This document shows positions 42,834 to 52,166 of a DNA stretch of 64,000 nt, in pieces (position 1 is the first letter of the stretch; each line of letters begins with the position of its first letter). The translations under genes were made by a program, and so were the position numbers. The DNA lies in NCBI GenBank assembly GCA_024743115.1, contig JANSXC010000023.1, positions 1 through 64,000 on the forward strand, given 5' to 3'. Source of the stretch: a bacterium (GTDB lineage: Bacteria > Planctomycetota > UBA1135 > UBA2386). The notes below the pieces were generated by a model. It made no database searches. It saw only the letters and a list, made by a program, of their open reading frames with translations, and was not told where the DNA came from.

Positions 42834-44227
42834 GGTGTCAACTCCGACATGCGTCGCTGGCGCTGGCGCTGGCGCTGGCCGTGCTCGTGGCGGGGCCGGC
42901 TGTCGTGGCGCAGTCCAAGGGCAAGCTGGTCAAGGAGTGCGACCGGATTCTGCAACGCCATGTGGCGTTCGGTTTCCGCGGCACCGTGCTGATCGCGGAC
43001 CGGGGCAAGCCGGTGTTCGTTCGCGGCTACGGCCTCGCCGACGAACGTAGTGGGCGCAAGAACGCCGAGCACACGCTGTTCGAGGTCGCTTCCCTGACCA
43101 AGCAGTTCACGGCCGCGGCGATCCTGCATCTCGAGCAGGATGGCAAGCTCGCGGTCACCGACTCGATCGCCAAGCACCTGCCGGGCGTGCCGAAGCACAG
43201 CGAAGCGATCACGATCCATCATCTGCTCGCGCACACGTCGGGTGTGCCGCCGACGAATACCGAAGGGCGAGGGCGAAACCTCGAGCGAGCCGTGGTCGTG
43301 TACCTTGGCGATGGACCGAAAATCCCACTCGGCGAGAAATGGGACTATTGGAACGGCGGGTATGCGTTACTGGCCGGCATCGTTGAGCAGGCGAGCGGGA
43401 TGTCCTTCGCGGACTACTGCCGAAAGAAGCTCTTCTTGCCCACGGGGATGAAAGACAGCGGGTTCAACGGCGATCGCAAGCTCGACGCCCGGCGCGCCGC
43501 GTTCTTCGAAGGCCGCACGGCGATCGACCACCCCTACGGCGCGTACGAATGGCAGTACCGCGGCATGGGAGGTGCGGTGACCACGGTCGGCGATCTGTTG
43601 CGCTGGCACACGGCGTTGCTCGACGACACCGTGCTGGGGTCGGCAGCGCGCGAGAAGCTGTTTCATCCGCACGCTCCGCGCATGGCCCACGGTCGCGACT
43701 ACGCCTACGGCTGGTACGTCGGTAAGGCGCCTGACGGTTCGTCGATGGCCTGGCATGGCGGCGACGTGCGCGGTTTCCATTGTCAGTTCCGGCGGTACCC
43801 GGAGCGCGACGCGTGCGTCGCGGTGCTGGCGAACAGCAGTGGCGATCCGATCGCGACGATCGCGGCGCATCTCGAATCGTTGCTGTTCGGAAAGCGCCCG
43901 CGGAGCAAGCTGCCGCCCGTCGTCGCCCCGGCGAAGAAGAAGGCATTGAAGCAGCTGGTCGGGCGCTATCGCGCCGAGGGCGGTGCCACGTTCGAGCTGA
44001 GGCTCTGGAGCGATGGGTTATGGCTCGACTGCGACGACACCGGACTGGCGCGCATACTCACGGGCAACCCGCAGGTGGCGAAGGCGTCGTTTGCCGTGAT
44101 GCCCATCGGCAAGGGCGAGTATGTCGCGTGGAATCCGTGGCGGCAGCTCGAGTTCGAGTTTCAGACCAAGCGTCGCAAGGTCGTCGCCGTGAAGATCGGC
44201 AACGCGGCGTACTCGCGAGTGAAGTAG
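42830..44227 (+). CDS. Serine beta-lactamase-like hydrolase (class C/PBP4* type)
   Basis: A 465-residue exported enzyme with a signal peptide (about residues 9-28). It has the serine acyl-enzyme motifs: nucleophile Ser88 with Lys91 in VASLTKQFTAAAIL, YWN at 173-175 (the YxN motif), and HGG in MAWHGGDVRGF. The C-terminal 120 residues form a beta-rich DUF3471-like extension (LKQLVGRYRAEGGATFELRL). The family includes D-aminopeptidases, esterases and peptidoglycan-peptide hydrolases; beta-lactam resistance is not implied. Its ATG overlaps the stop of the thioredoxin-fold gene (ATGA at 42830-42833), so its translation depends on ribosomes getting past the TGA at 41220 or restarting. Confidence 0.88.
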   Translation: MRCQLRHASLALALALAVLVAGPAVVAQSKGKLVKECDRILQRHVAFGFRGTVLIADRGKPVFVRGYGLADERSGRKNAEHTLFEVASLTKQFTAAAILHLEQDGKLAVTDSIAKHLPGVPKHSEAITIHHLLAHTSGVPPTNTEGRGRNLERAVVVYLGDGPKIPLGEKWDYWNGGYALLAGIVEQASGMSFADYCRKKLFLPTGMKDSGFNGDRKLDARRAAFFEGRTAIDHPYGAYEWQYRGMGGAVTTVGDLLRWHTALLDDTVLGSAAREKLFHPHAPRMAHGRDYAYGWYVGKAPDGSSMAWHGGDVRGFHCQFRRYPERDACVAVLANSSGDPIATIAAHLESLLFGKRPRSKLPPVVAPAKKKALKQLVGRYRAEGGATFELRLWSDGLWLDCDDTGLARILTGNPQVAKASFAVMPIGKGEYVAWNPWRQLEFEFQTKRRKVVAVKIGNAAYSRVK

Positions 44228-44264
44228 CGCGGTGTGGTGGCGGCGCGGTCCGCCGCCTTCGCCG

Positions 44265-44690
44265 CTAACGACGCTCGTGCCAGTCCACGATTCGTGGCAC
44301 TCCCGCCGGCGCGCCGCGCAGCAACGTGACGTTCACGCAACGTTGTGCGCGCGTCGAGGAGTTCGCGCTGCGGGTCAGTCGAGCATGCGATCGAACTTGC
44401 CAGCGTTCGGCCGTCGAAGCAACGCGGTGGGCTGAGATGGTGACCTCGGCGCCGCCGATCGTGAGGGTCTCGCCGCCGTAGTCAGGGTCGTTGCGCAACT
44501 GCCACTGCGCCTGCGCGATGCCACCTTCCGCGGCCTGCAGCGCCGCGAGCGTGTCGCGTTCGCCGATCGTTGCCGTCGTGAGGCGTCGACCGTTATGGAA
44601 CAGACTGTTCGTCAGGCTGCCGATCACGACCACGAGCACGAGAACCATGATGAGCGCGCCGCCGCGCTCCGGGTTGCGATCGCGCGTCAT
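44265..44690 (-). CDS. Type IV pilus/T2SS-type minor pseudopilin (GspK/PilX-like)
   Basis: A 141-residue protein beginning MTRDRNPERGGALIMVLV, a short charged leader followed by a hydrophobic helix (about residues 12-32), then a polar region with the 'AAEGGIAQAQWQL' segment typical of GspK/PilX-type proteins. It lacks the usual Glu at position five of the mature pilin, again as in GspK. Its ATG overlaps the preceding gene stop (ATGA). Last gene of the secretion/pilus-like operon. Confidence 0.72.
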   Translation of the reverse strand: MTRDRNPERGGALIMVLVLVVVIGSLTNSLFHNGRRLTTATIGERDTLAALQAAEGGIAQAQWQLRNDPDYGGETLTIGGAEVTISAHRVASTAERWQVRSHARLTRSANSSTRAQRCVNVTLLRGAPAGVPRIVDWHERR

Positions 44691-45172
44691 CGTGGCATCT
44701 CCCGGTTGCGCATGAGGACCGTCGTTTCGAGCGTGGTCGCAGGGTGGCCCGCGCTGGTTTCGCCGCGGAGGCGGGGCCGCATGACCAGGTTCACGTGTGC
44801 GAGCGCGCCCTCCGTTCGGATCGCGAACCCGGCGAAACACCGGGCCAGTGTCTGCACGCGGCCCGCCGCGTCGATGCGCTGCAGTTCGTGGTCCCGGTGT
44901 CGGTAGGTCACTCGTTCGGTCGGGGTAGTCACGACGAAGTCTTCGCTACGTCGGTCGACCTGCCCGGCATCGCGCAGGTCGACTTCGACCGTTGCGAGCG
45001 CGCGGCGCACGTCCGCAACGTCCGCCTGATAGCCGGACAGCGTCTCGTGCTCCTGCCACGCCTGTGAGCCGATGCCCGCGGCGACACCGCTGAGGATCGC
45101 GAGGAGGGCGACCGAGACCATGAGCTCGGGCAAGGTGAAGCCGCGTTCGGCAGCGAACGTTCGGGCGCTCAT
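44687..45172 (-). CDS. Minor pseudopilin (GspJ/PilW-like)
   Basis: A 161-residue protein with a class III signal, ERGFTLPELMVSVALLAIL: Gly before the cleavage site and Glu at mature position five, so a prepilin peptidase should process it. The remainder has VRRALATVEVDLRDAGQ and a beta-rich end, like GspJ or PilW. It starts at 45172 in an ATGA overlap with the gene before it and ends in another with the gene after it. Confidence 0.82.
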   Translation of the reverse strand: MSARTFAAERGFTLPELMVSVALLAILSGVAAGIGSQAWQEHETLSGYQADVADVRRALATVEVDLRDAGQVDRRSEDFVVTTPTERVTYRHRDHELQRIDAAGRVQTLARCFAGFAIRTEGALAHVNLVMRPRLRGETSAGHPATTLETTVLMRNREMPR

Positions 45173-45588
45173 TGTCTCGTCTCCAATGCTACGACTCGCG
45201 TCGTCAGCCGAACCGTCGCGCGTTCCTTGATCGCCGCGGGCCGCCACTCCACGATCGCGTCGACTTCGAACAACCCCGGGGCGACGAGCTTGGCGGTGCG
45301 CCAGCCGCGTGCGTCCGGCAACGATCGCGCGGCTCCCGGCAGATCGATCGGCTGTCTGCCGATCACGAGCTGTCCGACTTTGGCGCGTGCCGATTCGAGT
45401 TCGGCCTGAGCGAGTCGCAATGCCAGGGTTTCCTGGAACGCGCGGGTGGTCGCGCGCGGCTGACTGTGTTGGGTATGAACTACGGCGATCGACAGCGTGG
45501 CGAGGATCGCGAACGCGCAGATCAACTCGACGACTGTGAGGCCGCGCTCCTTGGCAAGAAGATCTCGGGCTGAAAGGTCGACTACCAC
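45169..45588 (-). CDS. Pseudopilin (GspI/PilV-like)
   Basis: A 139-residue protein with prepilin cleavage and helix motif ERGLTVVELICAFAILATL, retaining Glu at position five. A GTG at 45588 inside the end of the preceding gene is the best start (GTGGTAG overlap); the long upstream open frame is shadow. The short mature part after the helix (LALRLAQAELESAR) fits GspI/PilV. Part of the overlapping operon. Confidence 0.8.
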   Translation of the reverse strand: MVVDLSARDLLAKERGLTVVELICAFAILATLSIAVVHTQHSQPRATTRAFQETLALRLAQAELESARAKVGQLVIGRQPIDLPGAARSLPDARGWRTAKLVAPGLFEVDAIVEWRPAAIKERATVRLTTRVVALETRQ

Positions 45589-46697
45589 GGCATCGCCTCC
45601 ATCGCCGAGAAGCGCCAGCTGTCGATCCAGGTCATGAGGTCGGCGAAGTGCACCGCGATCAGCACACCGAACCCGACGAGCACCACCGGCTGGGCGAAAC
45701 CGAGCGCGCGCTCGATGGCGTGCACGCTGCGCTGCTGGCACTGGTCGGCGAGTTCGCCGAGGCGCGTGCTCAGGGCGATGGCGGAGTCGCGTCCGGTCAG
45801 CAGTCGTGCCACGACGAACTCGGGCAGACCGGTGTGTTGCCAGACTTCTTCGGGTGGCGCGCCGCCCTCCGCGAGTTCGGCTGCGGCTTCGAGCTGGACT
45901 GCGGAGCGCCAGTCGGCGGCCGCGGGCGCAGCCTGTCGCAGCGCGGTGGCCAGGTCGGCGCCGCTCGCGGTCAGTGTGGCGCACGCTCGCAGCGCACGCG
46001 AGGCCGGCATCAGGCGGAGGTGTCGGCCGAGCCAGGGCAGCCTGCGCGCGAGCGCGCCGAGCTGCCGGTTCCAGACGCTCGGGCGCCAGCCGAACGCCAG
46101 CAGCAGCCAGACACCGCTCGCGACGCACGCGATCGCGGTCAGCCACGGGCCGAGCATCGCCGCCTCGACCGGGTTCGGCGCGGCCGCCGAGGTCGGCGTG
46201 TCGACAACCCCCATGAACGCCCAGCTCGAACTCACCGCGAGCAGCAGCACGCTCAGGAGCGCGGGATAGGTCGCCGCCAGCGCGACGCGATAGCGCAACG
46301 CCGCCCCGCGATCCCGACGTCTTGCGAGATCGGCGAGCACGGCGGGCAGCGCGGCGTTGCCTTCGGCCGTCGCGATTGCCGCGAGGGATTCGGGTGCGAA
46401 TGCGCGACCTGCGCCTGACTTCAGCGCGGCGCTCAACGGCGCGCCACTCTCGAGTTCCTGGGCGATCCGTTCGAGCCGCCGGCGTTCTCGCGGCAACGCC
46501 TCGAGCGCCGCTCGTCGCAGTACTGGTTCGATGGCCTGTTGCCGAGCGGTCGTGAGCTGCATCAGTTCGAGCACGTTGCGCTCGAACTCGGCGAGCCGCC
46601 GACAGCGCAGGCCGAAGACGACGGCGTGCACGATGCAGAGCAGCACCCCGAGGGCCAGGACGAGCCACCAGGAGGGGTCGATCAGCGCGGCGAGCAT
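45582..46697 (-). CDS. GspF/PilC-like inner membrane platform protein, second copy
   Basis: A 371-residue protein with two T2SSF-like modules. After an N-terminal helix (LVLALGVLLCIVHAVVFGL) comes a soluble helical bundle (LARIAQELESGAPLSAAL-type wording), then a pair of membrane segments, a second bundle (LRACATLTASGADLATALRQ), and a last membrane helix. GspF proteins anchor the assembly ATPase and pseudopilus in the inner membrane. The gene touches the preceding GspF-like gene in TGATG. It diverges strongly from that neighbour, suggesting an old duplication with separate roles, as TadB/TadC in Tad pili. Confidence 0.78.
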   Translation of the reverse strand: MLAALIDPSWWLVLALGVLLCIVHAVVFGLRCRRLAEFERNVLELMQLTTARQQAIEPVLRRAALEALPRERRRLERIAQELESGAPLSAALKSGAGRAFAPESLAAIATAEGNAALPAVLADLARRRDRGAALRYRVALAATYPALLSVLLLAVSSSWAFMGVVDTPTSAAAPNPVEAAMLGPWLTAIACVASGVWLLLAFGWRPSVWNRQLGALARRLPWLGRHLRLMPASRALRACATLTASGADLATALRQAAPAAADWRSAVQLEAAAELAEGGAPPEEVWQHTGLPEFVVARLLTGRDSAIALSTRLGELADQCQQRSVHAIERALGFAQPVVLVGFGVLIAVHFADLMTWIDSWRFSAMEAMPW

Positions 46698-47750
46698 CAC
46701 AGCCGGAACAGTCCGAACAGGTCGTAGGCGGGCAGGACGTAGGCCATCGCGAACGTCAGCACGACGAGGCCGATGATCAGTTCGACGGCGGGTAGCGCGA
46801 ACGTCGTCGCGCGGTCGGTTGCGCGCTGCAGACGCTGGCGATAGATCGCGGCGATGTCGTCGAGCGCGCGGGCGCTCGCCGCTGGAGATCCGGCGGACTC
46901 GACGAACCACAGCAAGCTGGGCGGGATGAGGTCGCCAGCGCGGATCGACTCGGCGAGGCTCGCGCCGTCCTCGGCGGCGGCCGCCATGCGGTTCACCTGC
47001 GCCTGGATCTCTGAGCCGTCCGAACTCGCGGCGCACAGCGCGAGCGCGCGCGGCAATGGCAGCTCACGGCGCAGGAGCAGCGCCAGCGTGGTGGCGAAGC
47101 CGGCTTTCGCCGCGTGACCGTGCAGTCGCCCGAACAGTGGCAGCCGATACCGCCAACCACGCGGCCCTGAGCCGGGGTCGAGTGGCTTGCGCAGCAGTGT
47201 AACTCCACCGAGCACCAGGGCGAACAGCGCGAGCAGGCCGACGCTCGTGACAACGAACAGCCCCGTGGGCGGCGCCGCGATGTGCTCGACGCGCCCGTTG
47301 ATGAGCGGTGGTGAGGTCGGTACGACGGGCGCGATCGTGAGTGTCAGTAGCGCGCCGATGACGAACACGACGACCGCCGCGATCAGCGGTAGTTCGAGTC
47401 GACGACGCAGCTGGTCGCGAACCCGCGAGCGCAACCCGGCGTCGCGTGCGATCTCGTCGAGCACGCCCGGCAGATCACCGCTCGCAAGCCCGGCTTCGAC
47501 GAGCGCGCGGTAGGTCGGCGGGAACCGCTCCGACCGGCGGGCGTACGCGTCCTCGAACGGCACGCCTGACTCGATCTCCGCGGCCATGTCGGCGCACTCG
47601 TGCCGCAACTTCCCACTCGTGAGGTCGTCCTGCAGGCTCGCGAGTGCGTGAGGCAACGGCAGCTCCGAACGACACAGCCCCGCCAGGCTGCGGTGGAACA
47701 TCGCGAGGTCGCCGTACGGTTCGGGGTCGGCGCCTGGATCCGTCGCTGTG

Positions 47751-47779
<29 letters not shown>
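46697..47779 (-). CDS. GspF/PilC-like inner membrane platform protein, first copy
   Basis: A protein of about 360 residues with two T2SSF modules: FHRSLAGLCRSELPLPHALAS (first) and FATTLALLLRRELPLPRALAL (second), each a hallmark of GspF. Three membrane helices are visible. The start is uncertain: a GTG at 47779 overlaps the ATPase gene end by 29 bases; an ATG at 47701 would cut the first helix short. It follows gspE-like gene directly and precedes another GspF-like gene. Confidence 0.82.
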
Positions 47780-48890
<1,111 letters not shown>

Positions 48891-48976
48891 GCTTCGTCAT
48901 CGACCGTGCCGCAGCGCGGACTGGCGCGATCGACGAAGTGCCAATGACAGCGTTCAGTCGGGCGTTCGGTCGGCGA

Positions 48977-49090
48977 TCACGCGAACTGCTGCCACAGGAA
49001 CCACGCGCCGACCAGCGCGAGAACGATCAGCGCGATGCGAATCAGCTTGCGGTGCTTGACGAGAAACAGGGCGAGTTTGGCCTTACCCAT
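48977..49090 (-). CDS. 37-residue single-helix membrane microprotein
   Basis: An ATG at 49090 opens a 38-codon frame ending in TGA at 48977. The product is a basic N-terminus (MGKAKLALFLVKHRKLI) followed by a membrane helix (about residues 18-34). It lies between the sigma fusion gene and the secretion operon, on their strand, 86 bases before the ATPase gene. No clear Shine-Dalgarno sequence. Real small membrane proteins look just like this, but length alone gives limited support. Confidence 0.45.
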   Translation of the reverse strand: MGKAKLALFLVKHRKLIRIALIVLALVGAWFLWQQFA

Positions 49091-49132
49091 ATCGCTCAGC
49101 ATAGGACCGCGGCCGCAGCAGTCGAACCCGGA

Positions 49133-52075
49133 TCAGCGGAGTTCGACCGTGACCGGGCTCGTGGTGGAGTCACCGACCGTCAGCTCGGTCTCGCCGCGCA
49201 GGCTGCCGGCGAGCGTGACTCGATACTTGCCGGGCAGCAGCCACAGGTCGTAGCCGAACGGTTCGCCCTTCTTCGTCGGGATCCAGCGATCGACGAGCTT
49301 CTCCTCGCCCCGGTAGACCGCGAGCGTTGCGCCGTAACACACCTCGGACTCGGCGTCGTACGAGAACTCCAGCCGCTGGTGCACCCCGGTCGGCGTCGTG
49401 AGTGGGACCTCGGTGCGCTGGCCGGCGACGATCGTGAACGTCACGGCTTGCGCGGCGGCGTTCTTGCCCCAGGCCATGAGGCGGTACTCACCCGGATGAA
49501 GGATCGGGGTCGTCGGTTCCTCGCCCTGGGCGTGGATTGCCCAGCGCGCAGGCGAGCGTGTATCCGCGATCATGAACTTGAGGTCGGCGGCCGGCGCCGG
49601 GCTCGTGCGGATGATTGCGCGGCCGCCGGTGACGAACCGGACCTTCCCGAGGTCCCAGTGCTCTTGTGGGCCGATGTCACGCGGTTCGATTCGCGGCTCC
49701 GGATAACTGTCGCTTCGAAGCGTCACGGTCCAACGGCCGGTCGGCAGCTCTTCGAACGCGAACTTGCCGTCCGCGGTGGTCGTGACCGGCTCGTAGTAGC
49801 GATCCCGCCCCCGACACCGGACACTCACAGCGACGCCTGCCAGCGGCTTCCCGTTCGGGTCGACCACGGTTCCGCTGATCTGATTGCTGCGATCCGCGCG
49901 TTGCAGCCGCACGTCGAGCGTGCCCTGCTCAGGTCGCACATCGTCGAGCGATCGCGGCGCGAAGTCTTCGTGAGTGATCTCGACGGTGAGGCCGCGTTCT
50001 GCCGGACAGTTGGGAATCGCGAACTTGCCGGCCGCATCGGTGCGCGTGAACTTGACCCAGCCCTCGGTGGTCGGGGTGCGACGGGCCGTGACCTGGATGC
50101 TGGCCTCGTGCACTGGCTGATTGTCGTCGTCGCGCACGAGGCCGGTGAGTTCGAGCCCCTTGCTGACCACCAGATCCAGTTCTCGCGTCCGGCCGCCGAC
50201 GAGCTCGACGGCTCGTTCGCACTTGCCGTCCTCGTCGTGCTGAGCGACGAGTTTCACGGTGCCGGTCGGCAGGCCGCGCAGCTCGAAGTTGCCGCCCGCA
50301 TCCGTATGCGCATACACATGGCCGATGTCGCCCCAATAGCCGTGCATCACCTCGGCGCCGGCGACGGGCTGGCTGGCCGGGGTCAGCACCCGACCCTTGA
50401 CGACACCACCGGACTGCATGGTGATGGTGAGCACGGAAGTGCCGAACTCCGCGACGACGCAGCTGCTGCGCCATGGCGCCATCTCTCGCGCGCGGACCCA
50501 GACCGGGTTCTCGCCGGGTGCCACGCCGACTGCGCGGAAGTGACCCTTCGCATCGGTGCGCAGGAACGCCGGCAAGGGTGGCTGATCCTCGATGTTGCCC
50601 TGGCCGACCCCCTGCACGCGACCGCTGCCGACGCAGACGATCGCCTGTTCGATCGGAGCGCCGTTGGCGTCGACCACCGTCCCTTCGACGATGCCGCCAC
50701 CCGGCGTGACCCGGAGCGTGACGTCGACCGTCGAGCCTTCCTTGCCGTAGGCGAACTTCAGAGCGGACGCGCGATAGCCCGGCGCACGCGCACCTAGCAT
50801 GCTCGGATGCGGAGCCCCACGGATCTCGAACTGACCGTCGGCGTTCGATATGGCCAGCGACTCCGGGTCGCGTCCGAGCAGGTGCGGCATCAGAACGTCG
50901 ATACGCGCGCCGGCCACGGGGCGATCGTCCGGATCGACGACGCGGCCGCGCACCAGCTGGCCGACCGGCAGCGCGAGCTCGAGCGTCGCGGTTTCGCCCG
51001 CGACGATCTCGGCGCCACGCCCGGGGTCGAAGCGATCGGCCCAGACTGTGACGCGTCCGGGTTCGAGGTCGTCGATTCGCACGAGTCCCTCTGCATCGGC
51101 GCGAAAACGGTGCGCCAGCCGCACGTCGGAGCGCGAACGTCGCAGATGAAGGGTGGCGTGCGCCGCGGGGGCGCGCTCGGATCCCGCGTGTCGAATCAGA
51201 ACTTCGAGACTGCCGGTGGTGGCCGGCGTGGCTGACTCGCGGGTTGCGACGGCGTCGCGTTCGACATCGCGCGCGCCCGCTGCGCTCGCGTCGCCGTTCT
51301 CGTCGAGAGTGCCCTGCGCGGCGTCGGGTGACTCGGCCGCGATGGTCGTCGACGGGAACGTCGTCGGCGACTCGTCGTTCGGCCACCAAACCAGCAGGGC
51401 GATGGCAGCCAGGACCGTGGCTGCCGCGGCGAGCTTCGTCTTGAGCGTCATGGCAAGGGTTCCTGTGAGCACGCCGAGTGGCACGGCGTTCGACGGGTTC
51501 GGTGTCGCAGTCGGGGTAAGGGGAAGCGTGGGAGAAGCGCCGATGAGCGGCAGGAGCCACGCGCGACGGTCGCTGTGACCGCTGCTCCGGGCCGAGCCGT
51601 CGAGCACGCGCCGGAGTCGTTCGATCGCGCGGCGATGCAGGCTCCACACGCGCTCGGGCGGCAGGCCGAGGCGGTCGGCGATCTCGCGCGGCGGCAGGCC
51701 TTCGAAGTAGCGCAGCAAGACGACCTCGCGTTGGTCCGCGCGCAACGCGTCGACGAGTTCGACCAACTGGCGCCGGCGCTCCTCGCGCTGCATGAGTTCG
51801 ACGGACGAAGGCGCCGAGCGATTCTCGGCAGCGACGTCCTCGCGCCGGCGGCGGCGCTGGTCACCGCGCGCGAGGTTCTTCGTCACGTTGCGCATGATGC
51901 GCGCGAGCCACGCGCGCGGGCGCTCGACGTTGCCGCCGCCCGATTCGCAGGCGTGGAGCCAGGTCTGCTGCAGGATTTCCTCGGCGTTGCCGGCACCCAG
52001 GACCCGCGCGAGGGCGCGCAGATAGGGTTCTTCGCGCAGGAGCGCTTCGAGGTGCTGCTGAGGATCGTGCCGCAT
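49133..52075 (-). CDS. Membrane-tethered ECF sigma factor fused to carboxypeptidase-regulatory-like repeats
   Basis: A 980-residue fusion. Residues about 15-75 are sigma region 2 (RALARVLGAGNAEEILQQTW, PRAWLARIMRNVTKN) and about 98-158 region 4 (QREVVLLRYFEGLPPREIADRL, VWSLHRRAIERLRRVL). A membrane helix follows at about 213-231, and the remaining 740 residues are extracytoplasmic beta-sandwich repeats of the carboxypeptidase-regulatory/Cna-B-like kind (for example GRVVDPDDRPVAGARIDV and GTVVDPNGKPLAGVAVSV). So the DNA-binding and sensor parts are one chain. Release would need proteolysis or long-range signalling. I chose ATG 52075; the frame extends nine codons upstream. A paralogue lies directly upstream. 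Confidence 0.88.
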   Translation of the reverse strand: MRHDPQQHLEALLREEPYLRALARVLGAGNAEEILQQTWLHACESGGGNVERPRAWLARIMRNVTKNLARGDQRRRRREDVAAENRSAPSSVELMQREERRRQLVELVDALRADQREVVLLRYFEGLPPREIADRLGLPPERVWSLHRRAIERLRRVLDGSARSSGHSDRRAWLLPLIGASPTLPLTPTATPNPSNAVPLGVLTGTLAMTLKTKLAAAATVLAAIALLVWWPNDESPTTFPSTTIAAESPDAAQGTLDENGDASAAGARDVERDAVATRESATPATTGSLEVLIRHAGSERAPAAHATLHLRRSRSDVRLAHRFRADAEGLVRIDDLEPGRVTVWADRFDPGRGAEIVAGETATLELALPVGQLVRGRVVDPDDRPVAGARIDVLMPHLLGRDPESLAISNADGQFEIRGAPHPSMLGARAPGYRASALKFAYGKEGSTVDVTLRVTPGGGIVEGTVVDANGAPIEQAIVCVGSGRVQGVGQGNIEDQPPLPAFLRTDAKGHFRAVGVAPGENPVWVRAREMAPWRSSCVVAEFGTSVLTITMQSGGVVKGRVLTPASQPVAGAEVMHGYWGDIGHVYAHTDAGGNFELRGLPTGTVKLVAQHDEDGKCERAVELVGGRTRELDLVVSKGLELTGLVRDDDNQPVHEASIQVTARRTPTTEGWVKFTRTDAAGKFAIPNCPAERGLTVEITHEDFAPRSLDDVRPEQGTLDVRLQRADRSNQISGTVVDPNGKPLAGVAVSVRCRGRDRYYEPVTTTADGKFAFEELPTGRWTVTLRSDSYPEPRIEPRDIGPQEHWDLGKVRFVTGGRAIIRTSPAPAADLKFMIADTRSPARWAIHAQGEEPTTPILHPGEYRLMAWGKNAAAQAVTFTIVAGQRTEVPLTTPTGVHQRLEFSYDAESEVCYGATLAVYRGEEKLVDRWIPTKKGEPFGYDLWLLPGKYRVTLAGSLRGETELTVGDSTTSPVTVELR

Positions 52076-52166
52076 CGGAGTCTTGGTGCATGACACCGCC
52101 ACTCCCGATTCTGGTCGCTCCGATCCCGATTTTTCCAGGTCGCTCGCGATTGCGGCGCCGCGGAGG

